From the NCBI GenBank assembly GCA_963277665.1, contig OY728165.1, positions 1,152,424,050 through 1,152,488,049 on the forward strand: 64,000 bases of DNA, given 5' to 3'. This stretch comes from Viscum album (Eukaryota; Streptophyta; Magnoliopsida; Santalales; Viscaceae). Of this stretch, positions 50,300 through 63,425 are shown piece by piece. How positions within the stretch are numbered: position 1 is the stretch's first letter; each line of letters begins with the position of its first letter. Under the pieces are notes generated by a model. The model made no database searches, was not told where the DNA came from, and saw only the letters and a program-made list of their open reading frames with translations. Made by a program: the position numbers and the translations under genes.

Positions 50300-50830
50300 T
50301 AATATATAATAAAAAATCAATACTAAGAAAATCTTCACAAGGGAATCATTTGGCCAAGTGTGTCACCTTGGAGTTAATATATTGTTTTTTGTTAAAAAAA
50401 TGACTAATCAGTGAGACATTTCATTGATTTCTATAAATTGAAAAGGTTCAAAATCATTAAAATTTATCCTCTTCCCCATATTGATTACTTTTTTGATCAA
50501 CTGTGAGAAGCTCAAATACTATTCAAAAATTGAACATTGTTTTTGAAATCACTTATTGAGTGTCAAGAACGATTATATGGTCAAGAATAAATTCAATTGA
50601 TATTATTAAATTTAAAAATATATATTAATGCATTATTATTATAATTATTTCCCTACTATTTTCAAGAAAATAATAAATATAGTCTTTATATGTTACCTTG
50701 ATTAGTTTATGGTACTCTTTATATATGATATTCTTATCTAATAAAAGATAAAGGAAGAGTATGAAGACCACATGAAAATTGTACTATTGATTCTTAGGAA
50801 GGGGATAATGTATGAAAAATTAAAAGACAT
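50300..50830 (+). pseudogene. Reverse transcriptase remnant of element C
   Basis: The RT region is placed by order and by nucleotide similarity to element A: the stretch 50380-50510 (including CCTCTTCCCCATATTGATTA) parallels 17100-17190 of A. The active-site region near 50726-50745 (ATATGATATTCTTATCTAA) parallels ATTGATGATATCTTGGTATA but one of the two GAT codons is gone. Frameshifts and stops are dense, so no domain could be made. Confidence 0.7.
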
Positions 50831-51229
50831 CATATATTGATTTTAATAGGATTTATTTATTGCTTTTGAAATCTCAGGACATAGTATAGTAGTATATCCA
50901 TCAAATTTAGAGACCATAGAATGTAGTCCAAGACTATCCATGGTGACAAAGATCGGTATATTCATCAGATTAGAGGTATAGTATAAAATGATTTTGGAGA
51001 ATGTTTTGTGGCTATGTAATATTGTTAAAATGTTAACTCAGAAAGGTTTTATGTTCATTTAGAAAGTATAATGTGAGGAAAATTTCATTGAACTGATGAA
51101 CGTGATGCTTAGTAAACCTGGTCAAACATAACATTGAAGTAGAGAAGGTTTTGTAATTTTTATTTATGTGTCCTTGAAATGATTTTGATGTGTTATTATG
51201 ATAAAAAAATATTAATAACCTATGTGTCA

Positions 51230-51600
51230 TAATAGTGGAATATTCATCAGCTAGATTATACAACTCATGATTTGGAGTGAGCAGCTGTAATTTTATCATT
51301 AATTTTGTGGATGGATTTTCTTTATGTAGAAATCTATTACATATATTCTGATAATAAATGTCTCTCATATATATTATCATTGAAGGATTTGAACATGATT
51401 CAGATAAGATGGTTGGAGGTGATAATTTATTGTGAATGCTCTAAACATTACCAACCTAAGAGATATTTCAAGGTGGAAGATGATGTATGTCAAAAAGAAT
51501 TTTCTAGATTATCAATGATAAGGATCACAATACATCTAATATTTCCAAAAATTAAAGGGATTGATATAGAAATATATATGGAAGGGTAATAATATTATCT
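51230..51600 (+). pseudogene. RNase H remnant of element C
   Basis: THDLE-stop-AAVIL near 51260-51300 and, in the open frame 51305-51589, YYIYSDNKCLSYILSLKDL then IRWLEVI. These match the HDLELAAIIF, IYTDQKILNYIF and RCLELLKDYD blocks of element A in the same order. Confidence 0.85.
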
Positions 51601-51631
51601 TTCTAAAATATATTTTGATACCTCAATCCAA

Positions 51632-52450
51632 ATGGTGATTAAGGTGGAACATAAGGATGACAGACATCTGCAATATAAAGTCGAAAATATTATCGAGATT
51701 AACCAATATCAGGATGGAAATATAACGTTCAAAACCCGTTTATTTGTACCTTCCATAATCTATTTTAAGAATTATCTTTTAAATGAATCTCATAGTTCTC
51801 CATTATTTATTCATCGAAGAATTATTATTTTTCATATTGATTTAAAGGAATATTTATAGTTTGATGGCATGATTAATGATAACATAGAGTTTATATCTTA
51901 GTGTATGGTATGATATCATGTTATGGATTAATGAGAAAAGTCTTAAGGGATGTTTCATCCATTACCATAATTAAACAATAATGGAATAACATCACTATGG
52001 ATTTTTTCATTAGATTGGGATCAGAGGATTACCTAAATGTTTTTGAAAATCCTCTAGTAAGAAGTTGATACAGAATTAAGATTTTGCACTTCTTACCATC
52101 TTCAAACTGATGGTCAGTCTAAAAGAACAATTCAAACCCTATTGGATATGTTGTGATCTGATTAACTAGATTTCAATGGATTTTGGGATAAACAAAATCA
52201 TCCAGTTCAGTTGTCTTACAACTATATCTTTCACATAGTCATTCCGATGGAACCATATGGAGCTCTCAATGGAATGAAATTTAGACATCCAACATGTTGG
52301 GATGTTGTTTGGGAATTAATTGTATTGTGACCTGTGATCCCTAGATAAATGGATGATACTGTTAGATCCATTCAGAAGCATGTCAAAGACACTTAATGTG
52401 GGGATAATATTTTTGCTGATAACTATCAGCAAGATCTAAATTTTTAAGTT
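51632..52450 (+). pseudogene. Integrase remnant of element C with internal deletion
   Basis: The open frame 51632-51859 ends with NESHSSPLFIH, the HHCC-finger region of gypsy integrase. The first catalytic Asp is in TMDFFIR (52000-52002). The GQS-x-R motif reads GQSKR (codons about 52112-52126): the catalytic Glu is Lys, a G-to-A change. Between them only about 40 codons remain where element A has 97, so about 170 bp, including the second catalytic Asp (SDxDPRF) segment, is deleted near 52015-52045. FWDKQNHPVQLSYNYIF and the Trp-rich block after it are still clear. Confidence 0.85.
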
Positions 52451-52479
52451 AGATAATTTTTTTATACAAATATATCACT

Positions 52480-52860
52480 TTAATAAGGTTATGAGATTTT
52501 GGATGAAATGAAAATTATGCCACAACTATATTGATACCTTTGATATTCATAATACTATTATGAATACAGCCTATAACATGGAACTTATTCCAAATATCTC
52601 TCAAGTCCATGATGTGTTCCTTGTATCTCTCCTAAGAATGTAATTATCGAACCATTCATATGTACTAAAATCTGAGGCCAAACCGTTGGAATTGGATATT
52701 TATTACAAGGGGAAACCAGTTGAAATTTTGGATTAAATCTAGAATGTTATATAAAACAATATCACTCACATGGTCAATGTTTATGGGAAAAATTACCAGT
52801 AATAAAAAGATATGGGGGAACTTGAGTATATTTTGATGTAGGGGTACCCCCAATTTTTTT
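52480..52860 (+). pseudogene. Integrase tail and chromodomain-like region of element C
   Basis: Plus-strand translation gives IPNISQVHDVF near 52590-52620 and LELDIYYKGKPVEILD near 52690-52740, parallel to VHDVFHIS and DLSYFNDPVNIFD of element A. The chromodomain itself is decayed (MVNVYGKNYQ). The minus-strand frame at 52665-52853 is its shadow. Confidence 0.7.
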
Positions 52861-52897
52861 ACAAAATTAATATATTTCTAGGGGAAATTCATTTTAT

Positions 52898-52908
52898 AGG
52901 GGGTAGAA
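52898..52908 (+). other. Polypurine tract of element C
   Basis: AGGGGGTAGAA lies directly before TGTTACACCC, the start of the 3' LTR, as in element A. Confidence 0.75.
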
Positions 52909-55900
52909 TGTTACACCCATAAATCTTATGGTCTTATTTTGGATTAAATTTGATTTAATTGATGTTTTTTAATGAAATAAGTTAAACAATCCTTTCACAT
53001 GACACATAATTGGAATGCTTTACACATATCCAATGGTTCAATGAAAGATAAATATATTATTAAAATACAAAATTAAGGTATATCATAATTGTTTTGTTAG
53101 GGGTTATTAACAATAATTATATACTAATAAAAACCTATTTTCTAATAAAATATAAATCGAATTGATTAGTTTCAGAAAACCAGCTTAATATAAAGGGAAT
53201 ATTTAAATTAAGAAATAGTTCTCATCTGACAATGTAATTTTTTTATAATAATCTAAATTAATTACAATATGTGAGTGATATTAATATATTATTGGAATTA
53301 TGTATTCAAGGAAATTTTTTCAAATATTCATATAATATATTTTATGGGAATATGATAAGAACAAACCCAACCTTAGACTTAAAAATTAATATTTTCATTA
53401 GAGTACTTTTACTGCCTTTTAATAGAAAACCAATATTAAATATAAATGTTATTACTTTTAAATATTTTAAATGTAAAAATGAACTTAATATTTTTTATAG
53501 AAACCTAAAAAATATATTGGGGTTAATTTATTTAACTTTTCTGTGAAGTTTCATTTTTAATGAATCGTGAAATATACTAAAATCTCACACAGAAATGATT
53601 TTTTATCTAATTTATTTATATTGTTAAATTATATTTTAAATTAATTTTAATTTATAATTAGGTAAATTTTCAATAAGTAAATCCAATTTAGGAAATTCTT
53701 ATCTATTTCATTTCAAAATTGACTATAAAAACCTGGCAATGTTTAGAATGTATTTACTTTAAAACCTGCGTTGTCATCCTGTCTGTGGGTTTATATGTAA
53801 TCTAATTTCTGATACTTATGTGTCAAAAATTTAGATAAGTGGACTCCAGATTTGCAATCAGACTAATATATAATTTCTAGGAAGGTAAAAAAAAATTTAA
53901 TTAATATTAGTGAATATAATTAAAATTAATTACAATGATTATGGTTAAATTTATCATAATAAGGGACTAAAAATAACCTTAATGCCCTAAAAAACTATAA
54001 ACTTATCAAAAATCTATCATATGGTTATATATAGACCCTATTATCCATTTTCATGACATTTTAACATTATTTTATCCATATTCAATAATAAATGTGTCTG
54101 TTGTTTCCCATTTATAAAATATTACAAGTGTTCCACTCCTCCTCAATTACAAAAGTTATCATTTCCACCCACATGATCATACCTCTCAAGAAAAATTGCC
54201 TCAAAAAAATAATCCCAAATAACTCCTCAATTTCCACAAATTCCTCCAATAATATTCCCTTTGACATATAGTCTTCCATGTAATCAATGTTGTTCAAACC
54301 AAAAGGATATATCTGGTTAAGAGGTTACACCCTCCCACAAACTCCATTTTTATATTTTCATTTGACACCCCTTAAATATTCATAATTCATGATTTTATAA
54401 CAACAGAAGTATTTTAATTATATATGGATGTATTAATTATAAGAATTATACCTACACTTATAAATTTTTTAATATAATGGTCAACAAACATTATATTTTC
54501 GGGTGCGACAAACAACTTCTTAACTAAACAATGATTGTTCATTCATTTTTTACTCCCTATAATATTAGAAATTATGAAGGGAACATTATTAATTTATGTT
54601 ATATATTATATTTAATAGGTATTTAATATAATGTAATTATTTTTCAACACATATATATATACATTTAATTTTTTATATGATAATTTCATTTGAGAAGGTG
54701 TGGACGACCAGTACTCAAAATGATGTGATTCATCCATAAATTACATAGAATATATTAATCATTTTTTAGTGAATAATTATTTAATATATTATATAATAAA
54801 TATATTTTTATATTGATATATATACATATATTCCTTTTATATTATTCCTTTAATCAAGATGATTAAATAGAAATAACGCTCATGCATACGTACAACTTAT
54901 CGTCTCCATGAATAGTGTATTCGGTTTCATACATTTATATTCTATGGATTATTATAATTAAAATATAATGAGTTTAATTTATATTTAAATCATGGTTTAT
55001 ATTTTCAAATCATTATATAAATATAAGAAACATATATATGACAAATTAAGGCACGTGTAAAAAAACAGATATTACACGAAATGAAACCATAACATAGAAT
55101 TGTTAATAATGGGGTAATATAAATCCATAATTAAGCCATATATGGTATTAAGTGTATAAATATGGTTATATGATAGATGTATAAAAAATTAATATTTATT
55201 ATACAGAAGGTTTGAATGAGTATTATGAGATTCGAGACACATGGTATTGGAATTTCATCAGACATTTAATGTTGATGATATATATACAATTTTCACAACT
55301 TGTTTATTTTGTGTGGTCTATATTCTACTTAGAATTATATTATGTTATTATTATTATTTAATTTATGGGTATTTACATATCCATTTTATGATAGTTATTT
55401 AGTCAGTTTTATGTATAATATGTTTTTAAGAGTAATTTATTATTATTTCAAGGAAAACATAATTTTTGAATGGGTTTTATGCTTCATTAAAAGTTCCATA
55501 GAAAATAGGTTTTCAAATTTTTTCTTGATTTTTTATTATATTTCATATTTATTTTCAATGAAATTATTTACCAATTTTTTTTATTTTAAAATAGATTTTT
55601 GATAGAATAATAATATTTTCATTAATAAATGTTTTTAAAAGAACATTAAAAATTATTTTCTATCTTAGATGTCATCCGGTTATGTTACTCATTACTTTCA
55701 AGGTAAATGATTAAAATTTTTCATTCTTAATATTTCTTTGAATGGTTTCTATTTTGATGGAATGTTGTTTATGATAATTGATTCCCTTTCCTAGTTTATA
55801 TGCTTTTGATACCCACTTCTTTTCCTCAGGTATGATTTTTATAAAAGTTTTATGAATCATGTATCTTTATCTATAGGTTATGATATGATAACTTGTTTAT

Positions 55901-56746
55901 GAAACCCAAGTATTTTATATTTTTAATTAATTATTTTCTATTATTTTTTATGCACATGTATGTTTTATTTCATTATGATATTTTTGAGACAAATCTCTCA
56001 AATAAATTGATTAATGATTTATATCTCATTATATAGATATGGCTGGAATAAGGAGTAAACATGGTTCACCATTATAGGGTAGGAACGAGTGAACTCGATT
56101 TAGTAATATGGGGTTGGAATGAAAAGTGAAAGTGGTTAAGTAAAAGAAATTGTCCACTAATATGGCCTTGGATGTGATTCCTTGACTAATATAGATATTA
56201 TATTATATGCTCATGTCTTTTTTATTGTTCCATGTAGTATTCCTCTGTTGTTATTTTATGGAATATTTTCTTTGTTTCTTTATTATTCATATATTATTAA
56301 TTACTAAGTGTTTTTCTATCATTAATGTTTATGGTCTTTGAAATTTATAGTATGATCTTTAATTTTCATGATTACATTCTCATACCCATATGCTCGAGAT
56401 TTGGATAATATATCACCCTTAGTTAGCCTAAATGTGTATCTAATATCACCCCTTAGTGTGCCTGTTTTCCAATATTAAATGATGATACATATTATGTTTT
56501 ATGTGTCTATAGATGGTACTATTCAATAAAAACCTAGTGGGAGATAATGTTTCTCATTTATTCTATAGTTATTATGTTTCCATGTATCTAAATACAGTAA
56601 TATAATACGGTCTCTAAGATTTTATTTGTATAAATTTTTATGCAATATTAAAATGTTATGTAATGTTAATGAATCTCAAGACCATGTAATTATTAAAATA
56701 TATTTTGGTTATAATTATCCATTATATTCAATATCAATTCCTTGAT
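52909..56746 (+). repeat. 3' LTR of element C
   Basis: It begins TGTTACACCC, so the canonical TG start is kept here. The right edge (CCTTGAT near 56746) is set by alignment to CCTTATT at 48037-48043 and may be off by a few bases. The open frames at 53271-53546 and 55342-55602 lie inside it and are by-products. Confidence 0.8.
54490..54930 (+). repeat. Three-unit ~190-bp repeat in LTR C2
   Basis: Cores at about 54513 (GGGTGCGACAAACAAC), 54706 (GGACGACCAGTACTC, followed by GATGTGATTCATCC) and 54893 (GCTCATGCATACGTACAAC, followed by CGTCTCCATGAAT). Spacing is about 193 and 187 bp. The third core is the best match to element A and to the minus-strand copy at 4662-4710. Confidence 0.7.
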
Positions 56747-57587
56747 ATTTTTTATCTCTGAAGAATGCTTGAGAAATGATATAAAAAAGTGCTTTCCATC
56801 ATAATTATCTATTTTAAAAAATTTTGACTAATGGTATAGATCTCATCCAGATCATTTGAGAGATCTAGATACGCCTCCTTATATGATTACTCAACCAGGG
56901 TAGTCCAATTGTGTCCTTAAAACTGTCATTACCAATGATTCTCTAGCTACAACTAAAACCCAGTCGTGTTGAATTAGGCCTTATCGATGATTATATAATA
57001 TTATGGATGAAATTCTTCCATATATATACTAAATAGAATCATTATTCCTTATAGATTCTAAAAATATATATCCTCATTACAAATGTTTTTCTTCAATGAA
57101 GTAAGAAAACAATTTCAATGCCACAAAAAGTGACTTATAAAAGAGCATAATTTGTGTTGGAAATCCATTTTATTAGAGAAAATTCATTACATGGTGGATA
57201 TATTTCTTTAGATTCATCTTCTAGGAATGATTCATATGTTTCCCCCATAAAAAATAATATTTTATAATAAAAGGTTGTAGGATACCAATATTTTTCCAGA
57301 AAAAATAATGAAATTTATAAAAAATATACCTCATTAACCAATTTGATCTTTCTTGGACATCATTTTATTATATATCAATTACTTGATTGCGGATAGAGAG
57401 CTATATGTCCTCATGTTTATGTCAGATGTTCTATGTACCGAGAAGGTGTAAATAACAAATCATCCCCCAACATATACCAATGTAAATTTCTCTCATAAAT
57501 TACATCACATATTGATACTTTTATTAAGTAAAAAATGGAATTTAATTTATAATAGTTCATGTTATTAAAATTAACACTATTCAAAAA
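56747..57587. other. Spacer between elements C and D
   Basis: About 840 bp, slightly richer in C and G between 56830 and 56980 than the LTRs on both sides. No open frame over 60 codons and no motif I recognise; it may be what was there before C and D inserted. Confidence 0.4.
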
Positions 57588-58724
57588 TATAACCCTCCAA
57601 ATTTTAATATCCTAAACTAAAATAGATTTGGTTTGATTTTTTTCAACACTAATTTTTTTACCTTATTTATTCATAAAACAAGTATTTCTGCATCATAACA
57701 TTAACCATGTAACATATAAGAAATTAGTATAAAATTATTTTATAATAAATTTTATTTCTTTGATATCATGTCATGGACGCATCACGGATTTTTCTGCAAA
57801 TGAAGATACTCATTCATCCTGAACATTATAACCTTCTAGTTAAATTAGTGGACAAAATAGAACTATATTTTGGTCAAAATATTTTATAAAATATACATTG
57901 TATTTATTATCTATTTATTAAAAATTTAAAAAACAATCATTTGATAGAAAATTATTTAATTTATGATAAAATTTTTTATAACGAAAATAGTTTCGTCACA
58001 TCAATTGAATATATGAATAAATAAATTATTACATAATTTATAAACATTAATTTTTAAAATTTATATCAATTTTTAAATTTCAATAAATAAAGTATATTGT
58101 GTTGATTTTTTTATGAAATGAATAATTTATCATTGAAGAGTTACAAAATCGTGGTTTTTTTGAAAATATCGTTTACATTAAAATTTATTAATTTACATTA
58201 TATTTTAATTTGGATTTATAGTGAAATTATTTAAATTGTGTATATTATTCTGATTTAGGTCATTTGATCCATTTCTATATTAAATTAAAATACAAATTTA
58301 TTGTAACCTTTTTATAAAATTATCAATTTTTAAACATTCTTTATCATCGCATATGTGAGATTAATTTTTTTTTAAAAATGTTCAATTATATGAATTTTAT
58401 TTTGAAAAATGGATTTCATATTTGTAATTAGAATAATATTTATTATATAATACAATAAAAATAAATTTTTACCGAAATTAATAGTGAAAAACTAAAAAAT
58501 ATATATCCTGGTTAAAGTTAATATATATTTAGAAATAGTTAATCTAATATATTAGTGACAAAATGACATAAATATATGAAAAAATACACTTATTTTCTTG
58601 ATTTATTTTGACAATATAATAAAAAATAATTAATAAAAATGCATTTTGGACACTTGTCTCATGTGAAAATACATGCCTACACCATTTTCATCTGAAACAC
58701 TAGATATGTTCCACTCACCTCGCT

Positions 58725-58731
58725 TATAAAA
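58725..58731 (+). promoter_or_regulatory. TATA box of LTR D
   Basis: TATAAAA after CCACTCACCTCGCT and before GGCTTCCCC; same arrangement as in elements A and B. Confidence 0.7.
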
Positions 58732-59059
58732 GGCTTCCCCTATCCTATCTTATTATAACTGTCACTCTCATATTTATCATTAATTACGATAGTAAAATAA
58801 CTTCCCAACATCCATAACCTCATCCTAAATGGATAATATTTGTTATAATTCCAAAAAGGGTAGGGTTTCGTGAAAACCAAAGGAGGATACCCAAAAAATA
58901 TGTAACATTAATCAATTAGAATATTATAATATATTTCTCATCCTCCAAAATTAATTTTATAAAATAATGATTATATTATGAAAAATTATTATTTATAATA
59001 ATATGTTTTAATATAAATGGAATGACATACAACCATCTTCACTTCAATCATATGGGTTA

Positions 59060-59710
59060 TTAAATCATAATTCAATTGTACGGTGAACTAACACCTTGAG
59101 AACTGATGTTATTATTTTTTCCATTTCTACTAATCATGGATGGGTATGATGATGAAAATAGCACATATATATGATATATAATAATTAATTATTCCCCAAG
59201 ATTCATTATGTCATATATAAATTCTTATATTCCATTTTGTAAGAAATAAAACAACGTTTCTTCTTTGTACATCGTCTACCTCCTTGTGAAACTATGTGAT
59301 TCTCTTTTCACAAATGCTTTAAAAAAATGGAAAAAAGGATATACTAAATGAATATATGTTATATTAATGAAATAATTATGATATTAATTTAATATTAATA
59401 TTTATCTAAAAATCATATATAATTTTAAATTTTACCCTTGGAGTCACTTAATGATGATACCATAGTTCAAGTATGTGTTGACTACCACTTTCATGAAACA
59501 TTGTTACATTTTTTAATAAACTAAAAACATGGATTAAATATAAAACTATATTTAAATAAATATTTTTGTATTTATGATATAAGGATAATTTTGTTAAGGA
59601 ATACTATTACACACCTCCTTTCTATAATGACAGTTTAATAGTAGAAATATTATAGATTTATACGTACGACCTACAATCTATGTGATCTAAATGTACTTCA
59701 TTATATAAAG
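59060..59710 (+). repeat. Four-unit ~190-bp repeat in LTR D
   Basis: Cores at 59087 (ACTAACACC after TTGTACGGTGA), 59275 (TCTACC after TTTGTACATCG), 59481 (ACTACC) and 59669 (ACCTAC after TACGTACG). Spacing is 188, 206 and 188 bp, nearly the same as in LTR B2 (186, 207, 190). Confidence 0.8.
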
Positions 59711-59741
59711 AAATAATTCAAGATTAGTTTTAAAGATTATT

Positions 59742-59763
59742 TGATATATATATATATATATAT
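59742..59763. repeat. (AT)n microsatellite
   Basis: About ten AT repeats shortly after the fourth unit of LTR D. Confidence 0.9.
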
Positions 59764-61228
59764 TACAATTATTTTATGATTACTATATTATATATGATGA
59801 AACTATGTATTATATATAAGAACCAAATAATTAATGACAAAACACAAATAAGAAAACAAGTTCATTGAGACTTGAAATAATGAAAATAATGAAAAATTAT
59901 AAACAAACATTTGGTAAAATGTTATAATAAGATAATTTAAATTATAATAAACAATATTATAGTTATACAATAAATTAATAATATTAATTTAAACATTATA
60001 TAAAATTCTAAATGACATTTATGTAATGTAAATCAGGAGGTAAGTGACATCATCCCTACTTCCCTCCATTTAGGAATATTGTAATGTTATACAATTATTT
60101 TCTTCTATATGGTGTATAAAGTGCATATTTGTCTTCTAATATCAAGAATTATTAATATTATATATTACTTAAACTATCACCTTTTTATTATTTAATTCAT
60201 GGGGATTTGACAAGAAATTTACCAGGTGATAAAATTTATCGAATAATCTCAAATTATTTTGTCATTGTTATCCTTTTACTGAAATAATCTATTTCTTGAG
60301 ATAATTTTCAATTATAAATTACATTTCACTTAAATTTACAAATTATATTATTATGGATATTATTATTTCCAATTTTTTGTACCATATTTATATATGGTGT
60401 TTACATTGAAATTTATTAGATTAACTAGAGAAATATTGATAAATCTATATCGTTTAATCAATATAGATATTTAATAATAAGGAATGTAGATTTATGACGT
60501 AACTCAGTAATTTGAAATCTGAGGAAAGATTTGAACCTATTTTTATAGGTTGGTTCATGTATTATATATCCCCTCAATGCATCGATATGTCTTATTAGAT
60601 GAATATTTTAGCCAAATTAATTGGGTTTCCACATATATTTTTAAACTATATTGTGAATGTTCTGTACGGTATAGGTTTCATGATTCATAAGTTCATGAAA
60701 TATAATAATTAAATATTTCATTTATTGAAATTTAAATTTTTATTATTCATGATATTTTCACAATTATATTATATCTAATATAATTTCTTTCTATAATTGT
60801 TGGTTAAATAAATTTTCTTTTGAATTTTCACATTACCATATTGATTATTCCTTATCATATCGTGATAGTAATGTTATATAAAATGGAATGTGTATTTTTC
60901 TTTTTACCGTGAAATTTGTTTATACTTTTTTATTTATGATAGATTCCATTGTACATAACCCAGAATGATCTTTTGAGTTCAACCTTATTTGATTTATTTT
61001 CCCTGTGATACAAATAACATGTCATTAAATGATTTATCATGTAAGAAGATTATTTAATATTGTTGTGTTATATATTGTTTATTATTATATAAATATATAA
61101 TGGGTATCAATATGTATCTACATATCCAATAAAAATAAACAAATCATTCCTTTGGGATTTGACCCTTTGTATCTATGCCAACATAATAATGAAAACATTG
61201 GCTCTAGATATAGGATTTGGGGTTATCA

Positions 61229-62360
61229 AAATTATAATAAAAGGATTTTTTTGTAAAAGTAATGATAACTTGATAAAGTACGACATAGATCGGGGATCAT
61301 ATGATTTTGATATTATTTGATTGTAGATGGAGAATAACATCCTAAATTATTTTTACGGAATATATTTTGTGGGATTTTTCCAAAAATATAACCATTCTTT
61401 GGATACATAAAGTGGTCATAGATCTAGAATATAGCTACGTAGGTGTGATACCAAAAAAAGTGTGCATTTGTAAGGACATGAAAATCACTTAGTTCATGAA
61501 AATGGTCCTTACAATGCACCAAAGTTGATGCAATCTTGGGATATGCTTTGGATAATTCATATTTTCGTTAAAAAACATTATGAATGGTTTAAAAATAAAA
61601 ATGTCCTTCCTAAAAACAAAGATTATTAATTTGAGATTAACAACCCATAAATATTAATATATTTTATTTATTAATCCATATTCGGAATTATGTATTATTA
61701 TTTAAAATTAATAATTTTATCAGCAATCCTATAATATTCCATTTTTTTAGTGGAATAAGGAAGGAATAAACGTATCACCACTTGTGGACAATATAGTTAT
61801 TTTCCTATTAAGGAATCCAATACCTCTCTAATTTTTACTAATAAATTATGGCTATATTATAGTAGCATAATATGATTATGGAAAATAACATACACAATAT
61901 CAATTATCCTATTCCTCGGTGATATTATTATTATTTTATCACATTATATGATTGAAGCACTAATCATTATGTTGGAATACTAATCCAATGGTAGATGGAA
62001 AATGGATTAAGTTGTGGAATTATATTTATTGTAATATGATTTAGTGATATGGAATATGTGACACATGTTGTGTATTATCTAAAATGTGTTTTTGATTAAT
62101 AGTATACATTGATCTAGAGCACTATGGTGGAGGATTAAATAGAACTCATGGAATATAATGATTTTATTGAGACATTAATTGAGAAATATTTACGTTGAGT
62201 CCAAAAAGATTATATCATGATATTAATCTTTTCCTTAAAAAAATTACGAATATTTTGTTGTAGGTATGAAGATACCATTAAAAGGATAGTTATGTATTCT
62301 ATGGATTACATACAAAACTAGGAGTGAATGATTGACCATTTATTTTATGTTCATAATGGT
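61229..62360 (+). pseudogene. Leader and gag remnant of element D
   Basis: The leader shows AGATCTAGAATATAGCTACG near 61421 and GGGATATGCTTTGGATAATTC near 61538, both parallel to element A. In the gag part, the dipeptide WW can be read at about 62125 (LWWRI), followed within about 50 bases by a FIETLIEKY segment near 62165-62190, parallel to EFKELFLETYF of A. No primer site could be recognised right after the LTR. Stops are frequent and the amino end is not resolved. Confidence 0.6.
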
Positions 62361-63425
62361 AGGCCCACTAGGTCAAGTATACTAAGAGGGGTGAATCAGT
62401 ATATGATAGATTAAATCCAATTCCTCTTTAGGTCTTTTTTCTTCACTAAACAAAACACTATTATACCCCCTTTCTAGTAAAAATATATGAACAATATTTT
62501 AATCAAACAAAGGGAACTGAAATTTATCTTGGTTCACACAAATTAGGATACATTTAATGAGCCTAAAACAACAATTTGATGATGTACCAAATCCAATAAA
62601 AGTGACCAATTGATTACAATGTTTGGAGCTAACTCACTGTCCCACCTAGATTACAACCAATTACAAAATCAAACTCATTTCACTCTATGATAATGTGTAA
62701 TAATTACTTCTTGAAAAAATATTCACTCAATGGTTAATGACTATTAAATCCCTTAATTATAAAAAATTACTGCATCCTCCACTGTATGTAGATGTTCTGT
62801 TGATGTTCCAGTATCTTACATTGATAAATAAAACATTACCACAAATTAACCTGGAAACGCCAATCTTTCGGAAACCCTGGGATGTCATGTGCGCTATATT
62901 ATGCCTGGAATGAATGTTTCACCTAACCCCAAGTGTGACACTGTATTCTTATACAAAAAAACATGTCTGAATCAAACCCTTTTGCACCCAATCCAATATT
63001 TGTAGACAACTATCAACTGGCGTACAACTTCTATGTAATTGTATACATGTGCACCCAACCCACTTGCATGAACAGTGCTCAAATTTTATTTAAGTGTTGA
63101 GATTATTCGAGAAGGAGAAGGGGTATATATTTCATTAATCAGTTTGGAAATACTATGTGTCGTTCGCATCATTACCCTAGGTGCGCTAGTCCATTATCCA
63201 AATCCTTTTCCACCCCAGTCACCTTACGAGACCAACTCCAAAACTAGCACACCCTTTATTCCATTTCTATATTTTGTTATTCTGATCATGAAGAACATAT
63301 AGTGTGAGGAATTCTATGTGTCCAGGACACTAGTGTACAAGTCCCATTTGAAAAAAACTCATTTCTCCATCTCTAGATTTTAAGAACCCAAAATTTGGTA
63401 TACAATATAAAAACGACAGAACATT
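62361..63425. other. Foreign sequence block, unidentified repeat
   Basis: Right after the gag remnant of D the sequence becomes richer in C and G and opens with GGCCCACTAGG and then CTAAGAGGGGTGAATCAG. CTAAGAGGGG-GTGAAT-type openings are, as I recall, found at the ends of dispersed plant repeats, but I cannot name the family. One frame at 63075-63302 (75 codons) has no motif. I found no terminal repeat or target duplication, so insertion and rearrangement are both possible. Confidence 0.35.

Larger units (their letters stand above)
44262..56746 (+). mobile_element. Ty3/gypsy chromovirus C, complete structure but heavily decayed
   Basis: About 12.5 kb: a 5' LTR of about 3.78 kb, primer site, gag-pol remnants, polypurine tract and a 3' LTR of about 3.84 kb. 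The LTRs are paired by collinear blocks at about 8650-bp offset, for example AATATAAAGGGAGTATTT (44537) against AATATAAAGGGAATATTT (53191), and ATTATGGTTAAATT (45289) against ATTATGGTTAAATT (53937). The domain order equals that of element A. No target duplication was found, which fits its greater age. Much more decayed than A. Confidence 0.85.
57588..61228 (+). repeat. 5' LTR of element D
   Basis: It begins TATAACCCTCC (57588), like TATAACACCCC of element A. It ends TTTGGGGTTATCA, like TTTGGGGTGTTATA of A, giving a length of about 3.64 kb. TGAGTTCAACCTTATTTGATTT near 60974 corresponds to TGAGCTCACCCCTTTCTATG of A at 14509. The left edge is less sure than the right. Confidence 0.7.
57588..62360 (+). 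mobile_element. gypsy element D, 5' LTR plus gag, truncated
   Basis: One LTR (57588-61228) followed by the family leader and a gag remnant; then the sequence changes at about 62361 and no pol or second LTR follows within the window. The four-unit repeat has the same spacing as that of element B, so B and D probably form one subfamily. Either a different sequence inserted here or the element was truncated. Confidence 0.7.

Noticed and set aside
53271..53546. 91-codon frame
   Set aside because: Inside LTR C2 and not kept in LTR C1.
44257..56751. Target duplication for element C
   Set aside because: Bases beside the estimated edges (GAAAA and ATTTT) do not match as direct repeats; edges are uncertain by a few bases.
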